A stretch of 64,000 nucleotides of DNA. It comes from an uncultured Flammeovirgaceae bacterium. Lineage in GTDB: Bacteria > Bacteroidota > Bacteroidia > Cytophagales > Cyclobacteriaceae. Numbering within the stretch: the stretch's first letter is position 1; the number at the start of each line of letters is the position of its first letter. Location: contig CAJWQD010000001.1 in the NCBI GenBank assembly GCA_913045135.1, forward strand, positions 62,001 to 126,000. The letters are read 5' to 3'. The translations under genes and the position numbers were made by a program. This document shows, piece by piece, positions 57,690 through 64,000 of the stretch. The notes under the pieces were generated by a model, which was not told the DNA's origin, did not search any database, and saw only the letters and a program-made list of their open reading frames with translations.

Positions 57690-58589
57690 TTGGTTTCTGT
57701 AATCGTATGCACATTCAATAGAGTAAAATACTTACGTATTTGTCTCGAAAAGTTAGCAAATCAAACTGTAAATTCTTCCGAATACGAAATTATTGTCATA
57801 GATAATGATAGTAAAGATGGATCTGGAATGGCGTGCCAGTCGTTCATGAAGATTCATAAAAAACTTAATATACATTATTTTTTGGAACTACGGCAAGGAC
57901 ATACTTTTTCAAGAAATAGAGGAATTGTAGAGTCAAAAGGTGAATACCTTGCTTTCATTGATGATGATGCTTTTGTAGCTAATGACTATATTGAAAACAT
58001 TTATAAAGCATTTTCAACTTTTAAAATTGCGGCATTAGGAGGTAAAATAACTCCTCATTATGAATCAGGAATTCCTCCGGTATGGATGACTAAATATTTA
58101 TTACCTCTTGTCGCAGCATTAGATATGGGACCAAATAAAAAGTATTTCAGAAAAGAAAATTATCCCCTTGGGGCCAATATGGCTTTTAGAAAAAATGTGT
58201 TTCGAGATTTAGGATTGTTCAATATTGAGCTTGGCCGAAGAGGCTCAAAAGGATTAGAGGGTGGAGATGAAAAAGATATATTTTTAAAATTGCATAAGAC
58301 TGGAGCGAAAATATTATATGATCCTGATATCAAGGTCACTCATTTTATTCCAGAGAGTAGACTTCAATTGACCTATATTAAAGGACTTGCCGTTGGAGTG
58401 GGGAGCAGTGAACGAAAAAGATTAAAAAACTCTGGATTTTATCAAAAAACTAACAAAATTTTATCTGAATTAATTAAAATAGCAGGAACAGCGATTTTAT
58501 TTTTTTCTTTCCTCTTTAAAAGAAAAGTTGCTGCAGCCAAAATGCTCGTGGCATTTAGGTTTTGGGTAATAACAGGATATTTCAAATGA
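57690..58589 (+). CDS. Glycosyltransferase family 2
   Basis: A GT-A enzyme of 300 residues. The TTG at 57690 puts the classic opening (VSVIVCTFNRVKYLRICLEK) at the N-terminus and begins 5 nt after the YfhO stop. A TTG at 57654 would add 12 residues and overlap YfhO by 32 nt; there is no ATG. The metal-binding DXD-like motif is in GEYLAFIDDDAFVAND (about 90-96), and the acceptor-side motif is in GLEGGDEKDIF. It uses a nucleotide-sugar donor in the cytoplasm. Its acceptor is presumably the lipid-linked glycan of this cluster. Confidence 0.85.
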   Translation: MVSVIVCTFNRVKYLRICLEKLANQTVNSSEYEIIVIDNDSKDGSGMACQSFMKIHKKLNIHYFLELRQGHTFSRNRGIVESKGEYLAFIDDDAFVANDYIENIYKAFSTFKIAALGGKITPHYESGIPPVWMTKYLLPLVAALDMGPNKKYFRKENYPLGANMAFRKNVFRDLGLFNIELGRRGSKGLEGGDEKDIFLKLHKTGAKILYDPDIKVTHFIPESRLQLTYIKGLAVGVGSSERKRLKNSGFYQKTNKILSELIKIAGTAILFFSFLFKRKVAAAKMLVAFRFWVITGYFK

Positions 58590-59497
58590 TCATAAAAATA
58601 CAACTATTCATCTTTCAACTAATCCGAAGTTTCCTCTCGATTCTAAAAGTTATCTTATTATCTGATCTTTTCATAAAAAAAATTAAAATAAAAAGTAAAT
58701 GTGACGAAGCATTAATTTTAGGTAATGGCCCCTCTCTTAAAAAATTTTTTAAAAAAGAAATTGCATTCATGGAAAATAAAACAATTTTTGCTGTGAACTA
58801 TTTCGCAAGAACTTCGGAATATAAAAAAGTTAAACCTGAGTTTTACGTGATTACCTCGCCTGAATACTTTCTTAAAGAACGAAAAGAAGATTTTGCAAAT
58901 GAGAGAATTATAACCTTAAAAACAATATTTAAGCAAACTTTTTGGCCAATGGTTCTAATTATCCCTGTAATAGCAAAGAAAAATATCCATTGGCAATCTC
59001 ATCTTGTCAATAATGAAATGATTCATGTTCACTATATGAACACAACCCCAATTGAAGGATTTGAGAACATATCTTTTCACTTAATTTCAAGACAATTAGG
59101 AATGCCAAGACCTCATAATGTATTGATTCCATCTATTTTACATGCAATTAATTTTGATTTCAAAAATATTTATTTGGTCGGAGCAGATCATTCATGGTTA
59201 GCAGAAATATTCGTTTCGGAATCAAATGAGGTTTTTCTCAGTCAAAAACATTATTACGATGATCAAACAGAAAAACAAAATCATTCAGTTAATAAACCTA
59301 TTCCTAAACCTATGTACCACGGAATAAGTAAAGATCAACGTAAATTACACGAGGTACTGGAGAAATTTGCAATCTCATTTAAATCATATTGGATCTTAAA
59401 TGCATTTGCTAAATATAAAAATGTGAAAATATGGAATTGTACAGAAAATTCATTTATCGATGCTTTTGAAAAAACCTCTATAAAGGATGAAAAATAA
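58586..59497 (+). CDS. MptE-like (DUF115) protein of the glycan cluster
   Basis: A 303-residue protein starting at the ATG that overlaps the glycosyltransferase stop (ATGA). The motif EALILGNGPSLKKF (about 45-58) matches the nucleotide/sugar-binding start of the 6-hydroxymethylpterin diphosphokinase MptE-like/MAF family, and KNIYLVGADHSWLAE is its second conserved block. Relatives sit beside nonulosonic-acid genes and help transfer these sugars to proteins or glycans. The N-terminal 30 residues are hydrophobic, so membrane association is possible. No close functional assignment can be made. Confidence 0.65.
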   Translation: MIIKIQLFIFQLIRSFLSILKVILLSDLFIKKIKIKSKCDEALILGNGPSLKKFFKKEIAFMENKTIFAVNYFARTSEYKKVKPEFYVITSPEYFLKERKEDFANERIITLKTIFKQTFWPMVLIIPVIAKKNIHWQSHLVNNEMIHVHYMNTTPIEGFENISFHLISRQLGMPRPHNVLIPSILHAINFDFKNIYLVGADHSWLAEIFVSESNEVFLSQKHYYDDQTEKQNHSVNKPIPKPMYHGISKDQRKLHEVLEKFAISFKSYWILNAFAKYKNVKIWNCTENSFIDAFEKTSIKDEK

Positions 59498-60038
59498 CCA
59501 ATTAAGAAAACATTTAAAATTTGAAAATGTTCACAAAGAAAGACTTTCTCACTATAAAAAAATTTTGGGTAAATGTGGTGATCATGTTTTTTTTGATAAA
59601 AACATCGAGGTCATGCGTTACCCTAAAAATATTTTTATCGGAGATAACGTGGTTATTAAAGAAGGCACAAAAATTTGTACTTGCAATGAGAATGCCAAAA
59701 TCTACATTGGAAACAATACAACAATAGGTTATCATACTTTTATTTTTGCCAGTGATTGCATTACGATTGGGAATGACTGCTTAGTGGCTCCTTTCGTTTA
59801 CATCGTTGATAGTGATCATACCATTGAAAAAAAATCACTAATCAATGAACAACCAAATATGAGTATGCCAGTAAATATAAAATCTGACGTATGGCTGGCC
59901 ACTGGGGCTAAAATTCTAAAAGGGGTAAACATAGGACAAGGTGGAATTGTTGCAGCCGGTGCTGTTTTATCAAGTAACGTAGCACCTTATCAAATTTTCG
60001 GAGGTATTCCAGCAAAAAAAATTTCTGAACGTAAATGA
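59487..60038 (+). CDS. Hexapeptide-repeat O-acetyltransferase
   Basis: A 183-residue left-handed beta-helix acyltransferase: KNIFIGDNVVIKEGTKICTC, then KIYIGNNTTIGYHTFIFAS, then LVAPFVYIVDSDH, the loop His of the WbbJ/maltose-acetyltransferase group. It closes with DVWLATGAKILKGVNIGQGG and GAVLSSNVAPYQIFGGIPAK. Such enzymes transfer acetyl from acetyl-CoA onto sugars. It overlaps its upstream neighbour by 11 nt and the downstream one by 4 nt. The sugar substrate is unknown. Confidence 0.85.
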   Translation: MKNNQLRKHLKFENVHKERLSHYKKILGKCGDHVFFDKNIEVMRYPKNIFIGDNVVIKEGTKICTCNENAKIYIGNNTTIGYHTFIFASDCITIGNDCLVAPFVYIVDSDHTIEKKSLINEQPNMSMPVNIKSDVWLATGAKILKGVNIGQGGIVAAGAVLSSNVAPYQIFGGIPAKKISERK

Positions 60039-60724
60039 ATATTGGGATAATCGTTCTATGTAGGTTCAAATCTTCTAGATTACCTGGAAAAATATTTAGT
60101 CAAATAAATGGAAAGCCGCTAATTACCTATATTTTAGAGCGTATCTCTAGATCGAAGTACAATGCAAACATTGTAATTGCAACATCGCGTAATCACACTG
60201 ATCAGCCTATTAAAGACTATTGCATTAAAAATAATGTCGCCTGCTACCGAGGATCTTTAGAAAATGTAAGTGAACGATTTTTGAATTGTGCCACTCACCA
60301 TCGATTTGATTATGCGGTAAGAATAAATGGTGATAATTTATTTACGGATCCTTCTCTAATCGATAATTATTGTGATTTAGCATCAAGTGGTACCTTTGAT
60401 TTAATATCAAATGTGCCCAATCGAACCTACCCATCTGGCATGAGTGTTGAAGTGATAAAAATTTCATTTATGCGAAAGACTATTTCAAATTTTAACAAAA
60501 ACAAGTATAAAGAACATATTACCTTATATTATTATGAAAATTTAAGTTCTGGTAATTTCAAGTTTCTTGAAAATAATGACTTACCCGAAGCAAAAGGCTT
60601 AAAACTGGCCATAGATCATTTATTTGATCTAAATTTGGTCACAAATCTTATAAATAAGATGGAGAAAAATCATATCCACTACAATTGGAAAGAAATAGTC
60701 AATTTATACCTAAAGTATGAATGA
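60035..60724 (+). CDS. SpsF-like cytidylyltransferase family protein
   Basis: A 229-residue nucleotidyltransferase with the family P-loop IGIIVLCRFKSSRLPGKIF, GKPLITYILERISRS, and a metal-site-type RINGDNLFTDPSLID. This is the SpsF/NeuA-related group found with NeuB/SpsE synthases, predicted to activate an acidic sugar with CTP. It lacks the long C-terminal domains of NeuA. It overlaps the NeuB-like gene by 8 nt. The exact sugar is not determinable. Confidence 0.82.
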   Translation: MNIGIIVLCRFKSSRLPGKIFSQINGKPLITYILERISRSKYNANIVIATSRNHTDQPIKDYCIKNNVACYRGSLENVSERFLNCATHHRFDYAVRINGDNLFTDPSLIDNYCDLASSGTFDLISNVPNRTYPSGMSVEVIKISFMRKTISNFNKNKYKEHITLYYYENLSSGNFKFLENNDLPEAKGLKLAIDHLFDLNLVTNLINKMEKNHIHYNWKEIVNLYLKYE

Positions 60725-61760
60725 ATCAATTTGGAAGGGTAAGCACGGTCCACTATTAATAGCAGAAATTGGTGGAAATCATGAAGGTGATTTTGAATAT
60801 GCAAAAAAGCTGACAAAACTTGCTATTGAAGCTGACGTTGACTTTATTAAATTTCAATTATATACTGGAGACGGTTTGGTAAATCCTTTAGAAAGTGCAC
60901 GAAGAAATCAACATTTTAAGAATTTTGAACTATCGAAAGAAAATCATCTTGAATTAGCTGAATTGTGCAAAAAAAATTTTATTGGTTATGCGGCATCGGT
61001 TTGGCATGAAGATTTTTTTTCATGGATTAATGACTCTTTAGATTTTTACAAAATTGGCTCTGGAGATCTTACTGCTTATCCAATGTTGAAAAGGATAGCT
61101 AGAATTGGTAAACCAATATTACTTTCTACTGGCCTTGCAACAGAAGATGAGGTAATAGAAAGTATTAAATTTATAAAAAAAATTAATTCGGATTATTCGA
61201 AAAAGGGTATGCTTGCCCTACTTCAATGCACAAGTATGTATCCTATTAATTATTCAGATGCACACCTAAATGTTATGGATAGACTTAGAGAAATCACAAA
61301 TATTAGTGATGTGGGATTCTCAGATCATACCGTCGGTATTGATGCATTGAAATATGCCTATGCCATGAGGGCTAATATTTTAGAGTTTCATTTTACAGAT
61401 AATCGACTGAACAGGAGCTTTCGAGATCACACAGTTTCCTTGACTAAAATAGATGTTGAACAACTAATTGGCGAAATTCAAAAAATCAATAACTTAAAGG
61501 GTAATTATAGAAAAATTCAATTAAAAATAGAATTAGAAAATAATCATATCAATACCTTTAGAAGAGCTCTATATTTGAAACACGACTTACCAAAAGGATC
61601 AACTATTAAGGAGAGTGATTTAATTGCATTAAGACCCAAGCACGGTATTTGTTCTTCGCAATCAGAAAATTTGATAGGAAAAATCACAAATAAAGATATT
61701 AAAGCATACGAAATATTAAAATGGGAATATATAAAAAAATATAAAAATGAAGTGGGATAG
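60717..61760 (+). CDS. NeuB/SpsE-type nonulosonic acid synthase
   Basis: A 347-residue enzyme that would condense phosphoenolpyruvate with a hexose-derived sugar. The TIM-barrel motifs are IAEIGGNHEGDFEYAKKLTK, then IKFQLYTGDGLVNP, SGDLTAYPMLKRIA, LLSTGLAT, LLQCTSMYP and VGFSDHTVGIDA. The C-terminal 60 residues are an SAF/antifreeze-like domain (RRALYLKHDLPKGSTIKESD, then LIALRPKHGI). HFTDNRLNRSFRDHTVSLT replaces the usual K-rich active-site segment but keeps D and H. The product (sialic, legionaminic or pseudaminic-like) is uncertain. It overlaps neighbours on both sides. Confidence 0.88.
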   Translation: MNESIWKGKHGPLLIAEIGGNHEGDFEYAKKLTKLAIEADVDFIKFQLYTGDGLVNPLESARRNQHFKNFELSKENHLELAELCKKNFIGYAASVWHEDFFSWINDSLDFYKIGSGDLTAYPMLKRIARIGKPILLSTGLATEDEVIESIKFIKKINSDYSKKGMLALLQCTSMYPINYSDAHLNVMDRLREITNISDVGFSDHTVGIDALKYAYAMRANILEFHFTDNRLNRSFRDHTVSLTKIDVEQLIGEIQKINNLKGNYRKIQLKIELENNHINTFRRALYLKHDLPKGSTIKESDLIALRPKHGICSSQSENLIGKITNKDIKAYEILKWEYIKKYKNEVG

Positions 61761-62859
61761 AGAGTTACCAATGTCCACATTTGGTAAAGAAAGCAGAGAA
61801 AACTGGATCAGAACTGAAAACAATAAAAAAATAAAATATGAAGTAGATGTGAAACTTGGTAAGAAAACGGACTTACTTAAGCTGAAAAGTAATATCGTCA
61901 GTTCACTAAAAGAAAAACAAAAATACTATAAAGAAAGCCGTGAAAAAATTTACTTGGAGTCCAACACCCAACCTGTTACAAAGTGCCCAGTTTGTGAACA
62001 TTCGAGTGAAAATTCAGAAAAAAAAATAAATATCTATGGAGCGAATTATTCAAGTTGTAACAACTGTACCCACATTTATGTCAATTATAGACCTACCAAA
62101 TCAGCTATAGACGGTTTTTACCTTAATGATGTGACCTATGCCGCTACTTATACAGATAAGAAATCGGCTGAAGCGAGATTAAATGCTATCGCAATTCCAT
62201 GGGTAAAATGGACTGTAGCATGCTATCAAAAAGCACATAATCGAAAACCTCTAAAAATTCTAGATGTTGGATCAGGTGCTGGTCATTTTGTTGCTGCCTG
62301 CCGAAGGTCTGGGATACATTGTGATGGGATTGAATTGAGTGAATCAAGTCGCATGTTTTCAAAAGAAATTTGGGATATTGAACTGGACGGAAGAGACTTC
62401 AACAAAGCAGCAAAAGATTATTTGGGCTATGATATCGTCACCTTTTGGGGACTCCTTGAACATACACCCAATCCATCAACTATTTTGAAATCAGCATACA
62501 AAATAGTCTCTAAAAGTGGATTTGGCATGGTTATTTCTAAAGTACCAAGATGGGATTCGTTAAGTGCAGCTATTCAAAGAGTAAAATCAGATACAGTTAT
62601 TAGACACTTAGATCCAATGGGACATATTATGTGTTTCACAGATGCATCAACCGCAGAAATTTATCATAAGAATAATCTTGCTCCCACCTCAGCTTGGTAT
62701 TATGGAATGGATGTTTATGAAACATTAATGCAAGTTGGTAACAAAATTGATCAATACGATGTACTAACCCAAACAGGTTCCATACAAACAGATTTACAAC
62801 AATTTATAGATGAGTCTCGATTTTCTGATGGCTTAACTTTAGCAGGTATACCCTTTTAA
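61747..62859 (+). CDS. SAM-dependent methyltransferase with N-terminal zinc-ribbon-like motif
   Basis: A 370-residue class I methyltransferase. A four-cysteine motif at about 78-109 (CPVCEHSSEN and SSCNNCTHIYVNY) is followed by SAM motif I, ILDVGSGAGHFVAACRRSG, then GIELSESSRMF and IVTFWGLLEHTPNP. The start at 61747 overlaps the NeuB-like stop. An alternative ATG at 61771, preceded by a purine-rich AGAGAG, would remove eight residues and the overlap. The family often methylates sugars in O-antigen or glycan clusters. The target here is unknown. Confidence 0.8.
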   Translation: MKWDRELPMSTFGKESRENWIRTENNKKIKYEVDVKLGKKTDLLKLKSNIVSSLKEKQKYYKESREKIYLESNTQPVTKCPVCEHSSENSEKKINIYGANYSSCNNCTHIYVNYRPTKSAIDGFYLNDVTYAATYTDKKSAEARLNAIAIPWVKWTVACYQKAHNRKPLKILDVGSGAGHFVAACRRSGIHCDGIELSESSRMFSKEIWDIELDGRDFNKAAKDYLGYDIVTFWGLLEHTPNPSTILKSAYKIVSKSGFGMVISKVPRWDSLSAAIQRVKSDTVIRHLDPMGHIMCFTDASTAEIYHKNNLAPTSAWYYGMDVYETLMQVGNKIDQYDVLTQTGSIQTDLQQFIDESRFSDGLTLAGIPF

Positions 62860-62860
62860 A

Positions 62861-64000
62861 ATGTCTCCACTAATAACCGTTTACATAACAAACTACAATT
62901 ACGCAAGGTTTTTAAAAAAAGCAATCGATAGTGTGCTTTTACAATCATTTAGTGATTTTGAGCTGCTTATTATCGATGATGGATCAACCGATGATTCAAA
63001 AAAAATAATTGAAAGTTATAGTTCAAACCTCAAAATAAAAATAATTTATCAGCACAATAAAGGGCTCAATGTAACTAATAATATTGCTGCTCGAGCGGCA
63101 ACAGGAAAATATATCATTCGACTCGATGCTGATGACTATTTTGCAACAAATGCACTAGAACAAATGAGTGGAAAACTTGAGACCAACCCTAAATTAGGAA
63201 TGGTATTTCCAAATTATTATTATATTGATGAAAATGATCGAATAATTGGAGAGGAAATTCGACACAACTTCGATACCAATGAGGTCAGCTTGCTAGACCA
63301 ACCAGCTCATGGTGCATGTACCATGATCAGAACTGCTTTTTTAAATGAAATCGGTGGATATGATGAATCATTTAATTGCCAAGACGGATATGAACTCTGG
63401 ATAAAATTTACGCAACGATTCAAAGTTTCAAACTTAAAGGAGCCTCTTTTTTATTATAGAAAACATGGATCAAATCTCACCTCGAACGAAGAATTAATAC
63501 TCAAAACGAGGGCTAAAATAAATCAAAAATATATCAATGAACGTCAAACTGATAACAGTACCCTCGTTGTTGTCCCAATTCGTGGGGGTGATAAAGACTT
63601 AGCTTTTCAAGCAATCAATGGAATAAATATTTTAACTTCAAAAATTAATATGCTACTTAAATCAAGACATGTTAAAAAAATTGTTGTTAGTTCACCTGAT
63701 TCAAGAATTGAAAAGTATATTAAGCTATATGAAACCAAAAAAAATGTTCTATTTCATTTGCGTAATGAGAGTAAAGCAAGAATTAACTATAATTTAAATG
63801 CTACAGCACATGAAATTAGTAATAAGTTTGGTAGCAACTCCGCCAATCTTGCCATCATTACGCTCGAATACCCCTTGATAAGACCAGAACATATTGATGA
63901 TGCTATTAATACCATGTCTCTTTTCGGTACTGATTCGATTATTTCAGTAAGACCTGATAATTCCATTTTTTTCCAACACCACGGAGATGGACTTCATCCT
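62861..64000 (+). CDS. Family 2 glycosyltransferase fused to cytidylyltransferase-like domain, partial
   Basis: An ATG one base after the methyltransferase stop opens 380 codons that run to the right edge. Residues 1 to about 225 are a GT2 domain: PLITVYITNYNYARFLKKAI, DDGSTDDSKKII, the DXD motif RLDADDYF (89-92), and QDGYELWIKF. From about 233, TLVVVPIRGGDKDLAFQAIN, then KKIVVSSPDSRIEKYI, then ITLEYPLIRPEHIDDAI and SIISVRPDNSIF match the CMP-acylneuraminate synthetase (NeuA) pattern, with a degenerate P-loop (IRGGDKDL for ARxGSKxx). The sequence is cut before the end of the second domain. The fusion links a glycosyltransferase with a sugar-activating-type domain in a nonulosonate cluster. 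Confidence 0.78.
   Translation, partial: MSPLITVYITNYNYARFLKKAIDSVLLQSFSDFELLIIDDGSTDDSKKIIESYSSNLKIKIIYQHNKGLNVTNNIAARAATGKYIIRLDADDYFATNALEQMSGKLETNPKLGMVFPNYYYIDENDRIIGEEIRHNFDTNEVSLLDQPAHGACTMIRTAFLNEIGGYDESFNCQDGYELWIKFTQRFKVSNLKEPLFYYRKHGSNLTSNEELILKTRAKINQKYINERQTDNSTLVVVPIRGGDKDLAFQAINGINILTSKINMLLKSRHVKKIVVSSPDSRIEKYIKLYETKKNVLFHLRNESKARINYNLNATAHEISNKFGSNSANLAIITLEYPLIRPEHIDDAINTMSLFGTDSIISVRPDNSIFFQHHGDGLHP

Overview
The window comes from a member of the Bacteroidota, most likely a marine-type Cytophagales-like gliding bacterium. The evidence is PorP/SprF-family proteins, two proteins ending in type B (gliding-motility-associated) C-terminal secretion domains, promoters of the Bacteroidota TAnnTTTG type, AT-rich gene spacing, and the gene run miaB - sigma-54 regulator - lptE - TPR protein - secG - groES - groEL. 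The placement is inferred from gene content; no rRNA or other taxonomic marker is present.

Region 1 (1-4930, minus strand) holds a TIR-like partial gene, a nucleotide-transporter-like membrane protein with HEAT repeats and a cyclic-nucleotide-binding domain, and a small outer-membrane barrel. Region 2 (5129-29728, plus strand) is the centrepiece, a type IX secretion surface locus. It contains a PorP/SprF protein with an extra SPOR-like tail, an 1110-residue FG-GAP/IPT protein with a type B sorting domain, a giant 6125-residue SprB-like adhesin, and a second, plain PorP/SprF protein. The adhesin carries lectin, discoidin and LamG modules nested inside its SprB-type repeats.

Region 3 (29725-39088) is mostly housekeeping: a small holin-like membrane protein, a gamma-carbonic-anhydrase-like protein, a lipoprotein, miaB, a sigma-54 activator, lptE, a TPR protein, secG, groES/groEL and a pseudouridine synthase. 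A sigma-54-like promoter stands before groES. A clear intrinsic terminator follows groEL.

Region 4 (39283-52984) is mixed: a carboxypeptidase-regulatory-like secreted protein, cinA, a 2-oxoacid dehydrogenase E2, an LpxR-like lipid A deacylase coupled to a metalloprotease/propeller/barrel protein, sppA, folK, a TSUP permease and an M20 amidohydrolase. Three of the four gene-poor stretches longer than 300 bases lie here (40036-40989, 47571-48167, 51234-51556).

Region 5 (53757 to the right edge) is one tightly coupled surface-glycan operon, preceded by the fourth gene-poor stretch (52985-53756). It encodes a flippase, a YfhO protein, a family 2 glycosyltransferase, an MptE-like protein, a hexapeptide acyltransferase, an SpsF-like cytidylyltransferase, a NeuB/SpsE-type nonulosonate synthase, a methyltransferase, and a glycosyltransferase fused to a cytidylyltransferase-like domain that is cut by the window edge. 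Together these suggest synthesis and export of a nonulosonic-acid-like surface sugar. No tRNA, rRNA, CRISPR array or intact insertion sequence was seen.
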